Origin: Abiotrophia sp965245735
Lineage (GTDB): Bacteria > Bacillota > Bacilli > Lactobacillales > Aerococcaceae
Assembly: GCA_965245735.1 (NCBI GenBank)
Contig: CBDFAX010000011.1
Span: forward strand, 1-55,386
Reading direction: 5' to 3'
DNA length: 55,386 nt
Below, piece after piece: positions 1 to 6,983 of the stretch; within the stretch, counting starts at the first letter, position 1, and each line of letters starts with the position of its first letter. Both the position numbers and the translations under genes were made by a program. The notes under the pieces are model-generated. The model worked only from the letters and a program-made list of their open reading frames with translations. It did not search any database and was not told where the DNA came from.

Positions 1-73
1 GAAAATAAGTCGAAATCCCCTCTCCTATAAAGGCCAATAAGACAATAATCATGAATTGGACATAAAGTTTCAC
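1..73 (-). CDS. LrgA/CidA-family holin-like membrane protein, 5' part only
   Basis: Only the first 24 codons are inside the window; the rest lies beyond the left edge. The start is GTG at 71-73, set by a strong AAAAGGAGGA ribosome site at 81-90. The residues visible (MKLYVQFMIIVLLAFIGEG and on) form a hydrophobic helix with a Gly-Glu pair, which is how small LrgA/CidA antiholin-like proteins of lactic acid bacteria begin. That family sits in the membrane and modulates murein hydrolase activity or pyruvate transport. The identification rests on a short stretch, so another small membrane protein is possible. A partner LrgB/CidB would be expected just outside the window. Confidence 0.55.
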   Translation of the reverse strand, partial: MKLYVQFMIIVLLAFIGEGISTYF

Positions 74-101
74 AATAGTATCCTCCTTTTCTCACTTTAC
101 A

Positions 102-129
102 AGTTTACCCTTTTTCAGCCAGATTGCAA
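102..129 (-). promoter_or_regulatory. Candidate promoter of the LrgA-like gene
   Basis: On the minus strand TTGCAA (124-129) and TAAACT (102-107) are separated by 16 bp, just upstream of the AGGAGG site of the edge gene and just downstream of the gpmA terminator. Match to consensus is moderate. Confidence 0.4.
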
Positions 130-133
130 GCCA

Positions 134-165
134 TAAAAAAGGATTGGCGCTTAAGTCCAATCCTT
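134..165 (-). terminator. Terminator of the gpmA unit
   Basis: Perfect 9-bp stem AAGGATTGG (139-147) / CCAATCCTT (157-165) with a 9-nt loop; read on the minus strand it is followed by a run of six T. It lies 8 bp beyond the gpmA stop. Confidence 0.85.
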
Positions 166-172
166 CACCTGC

Positions 173-925
173 TTAATGGGCAAGCTTACCTTGGTTAGCG
201 ACGGCAGACATTTTAGCTGCTAAGGCCTCTTGGTCGCCTAGGTAATAATGTTTAATAGCCTGGAAGTTATCATCAAATTCATAGACTAGTGGCACTCCTG
301 TCGGAATATTCACTTCCATAATTTGATCTGAGCTTAGTTTATCAAAATACTTAACGAGTGCACGAAGTGAATTACCGTGCGCTGCAATAATGATGCGCTG
401 TCCCTCTGCCATTTGTGGCCGAATCACTGTTTCAAAGTAAGGTACAACCCGCTCGATGGTAGTTGCAAGACTTTCCGCCAAGGGCAGACTTTCCTCCGCA
501 GGAACACACCGATATTGGGCTTGCAAACGCGGATTACGGTCATCACTAGCTTCCAAGCTTGGTGGTAATACATCAAACGAACGGCGCCAAATTTTAACCT
601 GCTCTTCGCCATATTTCTCTGCCGTCTCAACCTTATTCAATCCTTGTAGGGCGCCATAATGGCGTTCATTTAACTGCCAGGCCTTATGAACGGGAATCCA
701 AGATCGGTCTAGCTCAGTCAGAACAGCATCCAATGTGTGAATGGCCCGTTTAAGATAACTCGTATAGGCCAAATCAAAGTCAAAGCCTGCTGCCTTGAGC
801 TGGCGCCCTGCTTCATGTGCTTCAGCCAGACCTTTGTCGGTCAATTCTACATCCGTCCAACCTGTAAAGAGGTTAAGCCGGTTCCACTCACTTTCGCCAT
901 GACGAATTAAAACTAATTGTTTCAT
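173..925 (-). CDS. gpmA: 2,3-bisphosphoglycerate-dependent phosphoglycerate mutase
   Basis: Interconverts 3- and 2-phosphoglycerate in glycolysis (cytosolic, cofactor-dependent dPGM type). The 250-aa protein opens with the phosphohistidine motif LIRHGESEW (His9), has the LNERHYG motif containing the catalytic Glu near residue 90, and the second catalytic histidine in AAHGNSLRAL near residue 187. Length is the normal one for the family (about 230-250). The reading frame is open upstream to 943, but the start at 925 is preferred because CTCCTCCT on plus (931-938) gives a strong ribosome site 5 nt before it. It is the last gene of a unit with the methyltransferase and two small membrane proteins and ends in a terminator. 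Confidence 0.96.
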   Translation of the reverse strand: MKQLVLIRHGESEWNRLNLFTGWTDVELTDKGLAEAHEAGRQLKAAGFDFDLAYTSYLKRAIHTLDAVLTELDRSWIPVHKAWQLNERHYGALQGLNKVETAEKYGEEQVKIWRRSFDVLPPSLEASDDRNPRLQAQYRCVPAEESLPLAESLATTIERVVPYFETVIRPQMAEGQRIIIAAHGNSLRALVKYFDKLSSDQIMEVNIPTGVPLVYEFDDNFQAIKHYYLGDQEALAAKMSAVANQGKLAH

Positions 926-936
926 AAAATCTCCTC

Positions 937-1689
937 CTAACATTGGTAGTAGCCATAATGGAATTTGGTGTTAGGTCGTTTGATACGTGTCAGACCTAAG
1001 TCTTCAAAAATAGAATCTTGATAGTGGGCTTTGACAACGACACGGTGCCTTGCTACCCGCTTGGCCTCTTCCAAAGTTTCTTCAGTCAAGGGTTGCCGAT
1101 TAGCTAAGAGGCGAATACCATCTAAATTCTTGGATTCTTCGATTCCCACCTTGAACATAGGGTCAAAGTAAACACAGTCTATACTCTTATCAGCGGCTTG
1201 AGCTAGATAGCTTTGGTGGTCTTGACAGTAAGTCACTAAGTCTCTCATGGCTTGAGTAAAACGTCTATCTTCCATAACAAAGCGAGATAGCCCATCACTG
1301 ACAATTAAATGCACCAAGGGATTAGACTCCAAAGCAGTGACTTGGTAGCCAAAATACTGCATCACCAGGCTGTCACTGGCCATCCCCATGGTGGCATCCA
1401 GGACACTAGCGCCAGCTGGGCAAGCTAGGGCTTCCAACAAAGGGTCGCGGCCGTTAAGTGCCCTGAGCCAGGCAGTATTGGGATGGAAAAATAGTTTCTG
1501 ACCCTCCGCATCATAGTAGATTAACTCATTCTTGTTAAGCACTAAGGCACCCTCTGCCTGGCAATAGATTTGCTTCATGGTACGCTTACCACGGTCTTGA
1601 TAGATTCCACCGTATAGTTGGGCCAACTCCTGGGCGCGCTTTACTAAGCTTGACTCTTTGTCAATAGCCGTTGTGACAATCAATGTCAT
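937..1689 (-). CDS. Class I SAM-dependent methyltransferase, RsmJ/YpiP-like
   Basis: A 250-aa protein with a Rossmann-type methyltransferase core. Seen: the SAM-binding segment VLDATMGMASDS near residue 95-107, an ESNPLV acidic strand end, the stretch VSDGL, and a catalytic-type YFDPMF motif near 173-178. This arrangement (DAT-G-D, E-x-x-P-x-V, DPM) is that of E. coli RsmJ (16S rRNA m2G1516) and of the uncharacterised Bacillus YpiP family. RNA guanine methylation is therefore plausible but not established for the Firmicute members. Its start overlaps the stop of the upstream membrane-protein gene by 4 bp (ATGA), implying translational coupling, and gpmA follows after 11 bp. Confidence 0.75.
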   Translation of the reverse strand: MTLIVTTAIDKESSLVKRAQELAQLYGGIYQDRGKRTMKQIYCQAEGALVLNKNELIYYDAEGQKLFFHPNTAWLRALNGRDPLLEALACPAGASVLDATMGMASDSLVMQYFGYQVTALESNPLVHLIVSDGLSRFVMEDRRFTQAMRDLVTYCQDHQSYLAQAADKSIDCVYFDPMFKVGIEESKNLDGIRLLANRQPLTEETLEEAKRVARHRVVVKAHYQDSIFEDLGLTRIKRPNTKFHYGYYQC

Positions 1690-2099
1690 GCCTCCACCTC
1701 TTCCTGACCTTGGTCTTGGGAGAAAAAGAGGGTGCGTAACTCATGCCAGGTCCATTGAACCCAGAAGTTGCAAACCGTCACGCAAAAAGCAAAGATTAGC
1801 AAGATCACAATTAAAGCCTGAATGCCAAAGAGCCAAGTCTTAAAATCTGAAAAGTTAGTTAGTACTTGGACGCTTTCCCAAGACAAGGTTCTTCTAAGGC
1901 TAAGTCCAGGGGAACTAGCGGAGGCCATCAAACGAATATCCATCATATAAGCAATGGCGATAAAGCCTATTACAATCAGTAAGGCAATGATTTGGAGGAT
2001 AGACTTTTCCCTAAAACTCAAATAGTGACGATCGCGACTAGGACTTTGCTTTCGCTTCTTCTTATTCTTATTTTTTCTGTGGTTGGGACGTTTTACCAT
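1686..2099 (-). CDS. Small basic two-helix membrane protein, unknown function
   Basis: I do not recognise a family. The 137-aa product has a very basic N-terminus (residues 1-22, mostly K, R, N), a hydrophobic helix around 34-52, a polar segment, a second helix around 88-115 and an acidic tail ending QDQGQEEVEA. The positive N-terminus suggests it stays inside with both ends cytosolic. Start ATG at 2099 has a good AAGGAGG site. It lies between another small membrane protein (15 bp upstream) and the methyltransferase (4-bp overlap), so the three are co-translated with gpmA. No signal peptide cleavage motif or enzymatic residue is apparent. Confidence 0.7.
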   Translation of the reverse strand: MVKRPNHRKNKNKKKRKQSPSRDRHYLSFREKSILQIIALLIVIGFIAIAYMMDIRLMASASSPGLSLRRTLSWESVQVLTNFSDFKTWLFGIQALIVILLIFAFCVTVCNFWVQWTWHELRTLFFSQDQGQEEVEA

Positions 2100-2114
2100 G
2101 CCTTGCCCTCCTTC

Positions 2115-2471
2115 CTAGTTTTTCCCTTTTTCCTTTATTGACTGCCAAATATCATAGGCTAAAAAAATCAGATGGGATGTCACCATATAAAAAATGAAGA
2201 TAACAATTAGGACCGCTATAATAGTCAATAGATAACTGAAAGCTTCTGACTCAAGCATCTTTAAGTCCATCAGGCGGTTTACATCGTCATGAAAGATGAA
2301 ATGTGCCTTCCTGACTGGAAGGGGCCAACGACTGAGATAGAAAGCCCAGCTTATGACTAGAGTCAAGGCAATTGATAGCCAAAATATTGTCCATTCTCTG
2401 GAATTACGAGGAATTTTTCGGTCCACGGGCCAACCAAATCTTACTGGCTTTTTTTGTTGCCTATTGCCCAT
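2115..2471 (-). CDS. Small two-helix membrane protein, unknown function
   Basis: Not recognised. With the ATG at 2471 it is 118 aa: a basic N-terminus (MGNRQQKKPVRFGWPVDRK), a first hydrophobic helix near 28-45, a soluble central segment with several His/Asp, a second helix near 77-103 and a basic tail. The frame is open further upstream to 2549, but that earlier ATG has no ribosome site and reaches towards the terminator of the amino-acid importer; AAAGG 5 nt before the ATG at 2471 and a promoter at 2503-2531 favour the shorter form. Topology is like that of the next gene (basic N-terminus, two helices), so the two may work as a pair. Confidence 0.65.
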   Translation of the reverse strand: MGNRQQKKPVRFGWPVDRKIPRNSREWTIFWLSIALTLVISWAFYLSRWPLPVRKAHFIFHDDVNRLMDLKMLESEAFSYLLTIIAVLIVIFIFYMVTSHLIFLAYDIWQSIKEKGKN

Positions 2472-2502
2472 AGCTGCCTTTACCCCTTTCCTCTTTACTT
2501 TA

Positions 2503-2531
2503 AGTCTAGCACTTTCAATCAGACTTTTCAA
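2503..2531 (-). promoter_or_regulatory. Candidate promoter of the small-membrane-protein/methyltransferase/gpmA unit
   Basis: Minus-strand TTGAAA (2526-2531), 17-bp spacer, TAGACT (2503-2508). It lies between the importer terminator and the ATG at 2471, supporting that start. Confidence 0.45.
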
Positions 2532-2556
2532 TTCAAGCAACCCCCACATAATCTAT

Positions 2557-2588
2557 AGAAAAGAGCCCCTTAAAACTAAGGGACTCTT
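2557..2588 (-). terminator. Terminator after the amino-acid importer operon
   Basis: Stem 2561-2572 / 2577-2588 (12 bp, one C-A mismatch) with loop AAAC, followed on the minus strand by TTTTC. It lies 11 bp past the permease stop. Confidence 0.75.
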
Positions 2589-2599
2589 TCTATATGTCA

Positions 2600-3289
2600 T
2601 TAAATATCTAGGGCAAATCGACGTTCTAACTTGGCTTGAACCAAGGAATATGCCGTACAAATTAGCCAATAGATGACTGCTACCAAGATATACATGGTCA
2701 TGAAATCATGTTCTGAGGCTCCTACTACTTTAGCCTTCTGGAATATCTCTGGCACACTAATAATAGCGGCAATCGAAGAGGACTTAACCAAATCTAGCAT
2801 AACATTGGATAAGGGGGGAATGGCTAGTCGTGTAGCCTGAGGTATCACCACATAGCGAAGTGACTGTCGATAGCTCAGGCCGACAGCAAAGGCCGCTTCC
2901 CACTGACCTTTTTCCACGCCTTCAATACCGGCACGAATAATTTCAGCTGTATAAGCAGAGGCCGTAATGGACAGACCCAAAATGGCAGCCGTGAAGGCCG
3001 ACATGACAATCCCCATTAGTGGTAAGCCATAATAGATAAAGAACAAAGTAACTAGAAGTGGCACCCCACGGAAAAAGGAAATATAGGCAATTGCAATAGC
3101 GCGTAAACCACGCAAAGGCGCTAAACGCAAGAGTGCTAGGCAAAGTCCCCCAAGCGTGGCTAAGAGAAAACTAGCTAAAGACAAAGTCAACGTATTGCCC
3201 AGACCTTGAAGTACTGTTGGCAGTCCTTTGAGTGCCAATTCTAGATTAAAGATATAGTGCCACTTGATAGTCAAGAGCAAATGGGCCAT
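2600..3289 (-). CDS. Amino-acid ABC transporter permease (HisM/GlnP family)
   Basis: Inner subunit of a polar-amino-acid importer, 229 aa, about five membrane helices. The N-terminal GLPTVLQGLGNTLTLSLASF and the EAA loop (EAAFAVGLSYRQSLRYVVIPQ, about residues 131-151), which docks the ATPase, are diagnostic of the His/Glu/Gln/Arg permease family. It starts 1 bp after the stop of the binding protein, so the two are one transcript. No gene for the ATP-binding subunit lies on either side; the partner must be encoded elsewhere or shared. Substrate cannot be fixed from the permease alone. Confidence 0.93.
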   Translation of the reverse strand: MAHLLLTIKWHYIFNLELALKGLPTVLQGLGNTLTLSLASFLLATLGGLCLALLRLAPLRGLRAIAIAYISFFRGVPLLVTLFFIYYGLPLMGIVMSAFTAAILGLSITASAYTAEIIRAGIEGVEKGQWEAAFAVGLSYRQSLRYVVIPQATRLAIPPLSNVMLDLVKSSSIAAIISVPEIFQKAKVVGASEHDFMTMYILVAVIYWLICTAYSLVQAKLERRFALDI

Positions 3290-3290
3290 C

Positions 3291-4184
3291 TTAACGATCC
3301 ACTTCCACTACAGGTAGATCTTTAAGTTTCTTACCACCGATCTCTTCCTTCTCAGTTGAAACATCTTCCCCTTCGTAGAACTTCTTAGAAAGTTCTGCCA
3401 AGGAACCGTCTTTACGCATTTCTTCTAAGACTTGGTTGATTTTTTCTTGTAAGGTCACAGATTCCTTGTTAAGTACGAAGGCCGCCTTACTTGGGTTGTA
3501 GAAGACATTACCAACCTTAGTCTTGAAGTCTGGGAAGAGCTTGTTGGCATTCTTAATGGCAATCGTTTGGACATAGTAATCATTTGGAATGAAGTCAGTC
3601 CGACCATTGTGAATATCCGCAATGTATTGTTCTAAGGTCCCGTTGTCATAGGTTACAGCTTCCGCACCTTTTGCTTCCGCAATGGCCATGTACTTGGTGG
3701 TCGCTTCCCCAGCAGCCTTCTTACCTTTGAAATCATCCAAGGATTTAATGCCAGAGTCATCTGACTCACGAACTACGATAGAACCGAAGCTATATTTAAT
3801 TGGTGTTGAGAAAAGGAATTCTTTTTCACGTTTAGGTGTGATGTCGTAGTCGTTGGCTACAATATCCGCTTGACCTGACTTAATGGCTGTTAACATGCCA
3901 TCTGTGTTCATTTCTTTGAATTCGAGCTCAAGGTTTAATTTTTCAGCAACCTTGCGCAGGATTTCAATGTCATAACCGGTTAAAACATCTTTACCCTCTA
4001 CTTCTGAGTGGAAAGTTGATGGGTAGTAAGCCCCTGAAGTTGCTACAACAATTTTACCTGATTTTTGGATACGATCCCAAGACTCATCCGCAGCTTGCAC
4101 CTGATGCACAGGCGCCAATAAAGCGCCCCCTAAAGTAATCAGGCTAGCAGCAGCCACAAGTTTTTTCCATTTCACATTCACCAT
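3291..4184 (-). CDS. Amino-acid ABC transporter substrate-binding protein
   Basis: Family 3 extracellular binding protein (SBP_bac_3), 297 aa. N-terminal signal peptide with cleavage probably after VQA (residue 31); there is no Cys, so it is not an obvious lipoprotein, unlike most Gram-positive binding proteins. Family motifs visible: GYDIEILRKVAEKLN near 76-90, the NTDGMLTAIKSGQADIVAND stretch, and a GEDVS segment near the end of the domain that is common in cystine-type binders (TcyA-like), then a 20-residue charged tail. Cystine is a reasonable guess only. ATG at 4184 follows AGGAGG with 6-nt spacing. A consensus promoter overlapped by an inverted repeat lies upstream. Confidence 0.9.
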   Translation of the reverse strand: MVNVKWKKLVAAASLITLGGALLAPVHQVQAADESWDRIQKSGKIVVATSGAYYPSTFHSEVEGKDVLTGYDIEILRKVAEKLNLELEFKEMNTDGMLTAIKSGQADIVANDYDITPKREKEFLFSTPIKYSFGSIVVRESDDSGIKSLDDFKGKKAAGEATTKYMAIAEAKGAEAVTYDNGTLEQYIADIHNGRTDFIPNDYYVQTIAIKNANKLFPDFKTKVGNVFYNPSKAAFVLNKESVTLQEKINQVLEEMRKDGSLAELSKKFYEGEDVSTEKEEIGGKKLKDLPVVEVDR

Positions 4185-4216
4185 AATAAACCTCCTAGGT
4201 TTTAAGATTTGATTTC

Positions 4217-4245
4217 ATTCTAGCATCTAGAACAGTTACTTTCAA
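4217..4245 (-). promoter_or_regulatory. Promoter of the amino-acid importer
   Basis: Minus-strand TTGAAA (4240-4245), exactly 17 bp, TAGAAT (4217-4222): a near-consensus sigma-A promoter about 30 bp upstream of the start codon. The -35 box is embedded in the inverted repeat at 4230-4251. Confidence 0.7.
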
Positions 4246-4289
4246 CTGTTCCGATTAATAAATGTTGATTATTTTAGCTGTTCTAGATG
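4224..4289. promoter_or_regulatory. Operator-like inverted repeats over the importer promoter
   Basis: GAACAGTT (4230-4237) and AACTGTTC (4244-4251) form a perfect 8-bp dyad with a 6-bp spacer centred on the -35 box. Separately CATCTAGAACAG (4224-4235) is perfectly repeated in inverse as CTGTTCTAGATG (4278-4289), 42 bp further upstream. Another AACAGTT-like half lies at 4298-4305. Likely sites for a transcription factor acting on the importer; the factor is unknown. Confidence 0.55.
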
Positions 4290-4321
4290 TAAAATAAAAC
4301 AGTTTTAATATCTGTATCAAA

Positions 4322-4345
4322 ACAAAAGAGGAGCTTAGCTCCTCT
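4322..4345 (-). terminator. Terminator of the efe-tat operon
   Basis: Perfect 8-bp GC-rich stem AGAGGAGC (4327-4334) / GCTCCTCT (4338-4345), followed on minus by TTTTGTTTTG; it lies 14 bp past the tatA stop. Confidence 0.85.
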
Positions 4346-4359
4346 CTTCTTATCACAAA

Positions 4360-4542
4360 CTATTGATCTTTGTCTTGCTTTTTATCGTCATCCGTCAGTT
4401 CATGGACTGTACGCTTGAATGACACAAACATTTTGCCAATTGACTCCCCTAGTTCTGGTAAACGCTTAGGGCCAAAAATTAAGAGCGCACCTAAGACAAT
4501 CAAAATTAAACCCGGCGCCCCAATATCACGAAGTAATCCCAT
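4360..4542 (-). CDS. tatA: Sec-independent protein translocase subunit TatA
   Basis: Pore-forming subunit of the twin-arginine translocase. At 60 aa it is minimal: one N-terminal helix (about 8-24), the hinge FGPKRLPELGESIGK, an amphipathic helix and an acidic/basic tail ending DDKKQDKDQ. As in most Firmicutes, no separate TatB is seen, so this is a TatAC system. It overlaps the 3' end of tatC by 17 bp and closes the operon. The Tat substrate EfeB is encoded three genes upstream in the same operon. Confidence 0.95.
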   Translation of the reverse strand: MGLLRDIGAPGLILIVLGALLIFGPKRLPELGESIGKMFVSFKRTVHELTDDDKKQDKDQ

Positions 4543-5263
4543 CTTGCTTCCCTCCTCTTTTCTTACGATACAAAATCCAATGGCTTATTAAAATACTAAT
4601 CTCATAGAGTCCCACTAGGGGCACTAACATGGCCAAGTCACTGACAAAATCAGCTGGTGTTATAATAACGGCTAATACCAAGAGCACAAAGTAGGCATAG
4701 CGCCGATAGGCACTCAACCACTTAGGCGACAGCAATCCAATATGGGTCAAAAAAGCGACTAAGACTGGCATTTCAAATAGAAAGCCTAGTGGCAAGGTCA
4801 CGCCAAAGATGAAATCCAAATAATTTCCAACTGTCAGACGCGTTTCGAAGAGTTCTCGACTCCAATTCAAGAGCACCTGTAACAAGGCCGGAGCCACCAG
4901 ATAAAAGCCAAAAGCTAATCCCATAATAAAACAAAGAAAGACTGCTGGCAAGTACCAATAAATAGCACGCAACTCCTCTTGTTTGAGAGCCGGCTTGACA
5001 TAGGCCCAAATCTGATAGGTGACAAAAGGCAGACTAGCACTTAAGGCCACTAAACTGGCCACCTTAATATAGAGCCAGAGAATTTCATTAGGTCCCAAGG
5101 CCAAGAGTGGTTGGTCCAAAAATTGCGTCACTAAATGATAAAAAGGATCTACCAAGAAAATCCCGAGGCAGAACCAGAGGATAAACCAGATTAGGGAAAG
5201 AATCAAGCGCGATCTAAATTCTGCCAAATGGCCTACTAAACTGAGATGCTTGCTATCAGCCAT
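4526..5263 (-). CDS. tatC: Sec-independent protein translocase subunit TatC
   Basis: Twin-arginine signal receptor, 245 aa, six membrane helices. The conserved N-terminal LVGHLAEFRSRL motif, the QIWAYVKPAL segment after helix 2 and TPADFVSDLAM near residue 200 identify TatC. The start overlaps the efeU stop by 8 bp and the end overlaps tatA by 17 bp, so expression is tied to the iron-uptake genes. That arrangement (dedicated TatAC with FepABC/EfeUOB) is known from staphylococci and streptococci, where Tat exports the DyP peroxidase. Confidence 0.97.
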   Translation of the reverse strand: MADSKHLSLVGHLAEFRSRLILSLIWFILWFCLGIFLVDPFYHLVTQFLDQPLLALGPNEILWLYIKVASLVALSASLPFVTYQIWAYVKPALKQEELRAIYWYLPAVFLCFIMGLAFGFYLVAPALLQVLLNWSRELFETRLTVGNYLDFIFGVTLPLGFLFEMPVLVAFLTHIGLLSPKWLSAYRRYAYFVLLVLAVIITPADFVSDLAMLVPLVGLYEISILISHWILYRKKRGGKQDGITS

Positions 5264-6983
5264 CTGACTGCTCCCCTTTCGACACTAGGAAGAAGACGAG
5301 CACCAAGCCCAAAAGGTATAGAGCTTGGCTAGCCACCGTCCACCAAGTTGGGTAAAATCCTAGCCATTCGATGGCCTGTAAGTTACCCCACACAATTGGA
5401 TTGGCAGGCAAATACTGGGTGACGATAAGCGTATGGATGCTGACTCCCAAAATCTTGAAGGCCAAGACATAAATCCCAATAGTAAGTATCTTAAAGAGCC
5501 AAGGAAGTGATAAGCGATTAGCAAGGTACTTGAGTACCAACCAGACAAGCGCTAAAATCAGCGTAGCTAGGCTAATCCCTAGTAGCATCTCCCAGAAGGA
5601 TATCTTAGACAGTATCCCCACCAAGAAGAGAATAGTCTCTGCACCTTCGCGGAAGACAGCTAAGAAACTGACCCCAAATAAGGTCCAAAGGCGTCCAGTT
5701 CTTTGATAAGCGGCCAGTTGGCGATCAATATAGGCTTGCCAAGAAGCTAGGCTTGAGCTCCGATGCAACCAAATTCCTACTAGGGTTAAGGTTACAACAG
5801 CAAAGAATCCTGTGACAGCTTCAATAAGCTCTCGCGCCACACCAGAAAAAATTTTTGGTAGGAGCGCCGTTAAAGCCAGAGCCAAGGCAATACTTGCTAA
5901 GAGTCCAGTGCCTGTCCCAGCATATACATAAGCTAGGGGGCGTTTGGCCTTAAGTGACCGCAGACTTGCAACTAAAGCAAGTACAATCAACATGGCCTCT
6001 AAACCTTCACGCAAGACAATCAGCGTGACATCCCAGTAGGAATACTGGCTAGCCTTATTGATCTGCTTAAGTTCATCTATTAGAGATTGTAGCTTGGTTT
6101 GGTAAGTCGGATCCTGTCCCTTGACCATAATAACGGGCGTTTCTTGCTCGACTCGGGTGTAGAGTCTATAATTGCGAGTTGAAACCTCGCCTTCAATGCT
6201 AGGCCAGAGTTCAATGAAGGATTGCATGAGCTGCTTGGCTTGGTTGGTCTGTCCTTTAGTAAAGGCGTCTTTGGCTCTATCTAAAAGTTGCAAACCATCT
6301 TTCAAGCTAGCCCCATTTGTGGTTGAAACTGCACTAGCCTCAGTACCTGTCAGAAAGTCTTGTATGGCTTGCTTCAAGCTACCACTATTCACCTCAATAA
6401 CTTGGTAATCGACCGGCTCCAACTCTATCGCAGCCCGTAGCAAAGCCAAGGCTGTTTCAATTCGATTGTAATGGGCGCTAGAAGTTGACCGAACAATGCT
6501 TTCATTAGCGGTCCAACCACTATTGACTTGCTTATAAGCCAGTTTAACTGCTTCAATATCTTGCTTGGCAATGGCACTCTCTAATTGATTGAACAGAGGC
6601 GTCATTCTTTTGTCAAGCTTAGTCTTAGCAGCAGACTCATCCACTGGATTCTGTTCCTTGTCGAAAGCCAAGAGTGCACGCGAAATGGTCACAAGATTTT
6701 CATGAGTCAAGTCTGCTTTAGCTGCCTCAATGGCTGACTTAGTTGCTTGACCCGCCGGGCTAGTTGCCTGGCTTTCCTTGGCAAAAGAGCTGTCTAAAGC
6801 CTCTAGTTTTTGCTGAGCCAGACTGGAGTCACCCTCTTCTAACGCCTGAGTCGCTTCCGTCACTTGAATAAAATAGGACTGCAAATCAGTCTTAGCACTG
6901 ACAAAAGGGCTAAAAAGTAAGACAACTATCAGGGTTAGACGGACAGAGGCTTTATTCAAATAGGCTTTGACCAAGATAGCCAC
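5256..6983 (-). CDS. efeU: EfeU/FTR1-family iron permease with extracellular N-terminal domain
   Basis: Membrane iron transporter, 575 aa. Signal sequence to about residue 30, an extracellular helical region to about 315, then a seven-helix FTR1 domain with both iron-binding motifs REGLE (325-329) and REGAE (445-449). The long N-terminal extension is usual in Gram-positive EfeU homologues and absent in E. coli EfeU. The first in-frame start is GTG at 6983, which overlaps the ribosome-site-like GAGGG; the TTG at 6974, with GAGGGTGG better spaced before it, may be the real start. It overlaps the efeB 3' end by about 23-32 bp and tatC by 8 bp. It imports iron released by EfeB/EfeO. Confidence 0.93.
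   Translation of the reverse strand: MAILVKAYLNKASVRLTLIVVLLFSPFVSAKTDLQSYFIQVTEATQALEEGDSSLAQQKLEALDSSFAKESQATSPAGQATKSAIEAAKADLTHENLVTISRALLAFDKEQNPVDESAAKTKLDKRMTPLFNQLESAIAKQDIEAVKLAYKQVNSGWTANESIVRSTSSAHYNRIETALALLRAAIELEPVDYQVIEVNSGSLKQAIQDFLTGTEASAVSTTNGASLKDGLQLLDRAKDAFTKGQTNQAKQLMQSFIELWPSIEGEVSTRNYRLYTRVEQETPVIMVKGQDPTYQTKLQSLIDELKQINKASQYSYWDVTLIVLREGLEAMLIVLALVASLRSLKAKRPLAYVYAGTGTGLLASIALALALTALLPKIFSGVARELIEAVTGFFAVVTLTLVGIWLHRSSSLASWQAYIDRQLAAYQRTGRLWTLFGVSFLAVFREGAETILFLVGILSKISFWEMLLGISLATLILALVWLVLKYLANRLSLPWLFKILTIGIYVLAFKILGVSIHTLIVTQYLPANPIVWGNLQAIEWLGFYPTWWTVASQALYLLGLVLVFFLVSKGEQSDG

Noticed and set aside
4246..4320. T-box or other amino-acid riboswitch before the importer
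   Set aside because: The promoter lies only about 30 bp from the start codon and there is no T-box sequence or terminator in the leader, so the dyads are more likely DNA sites.
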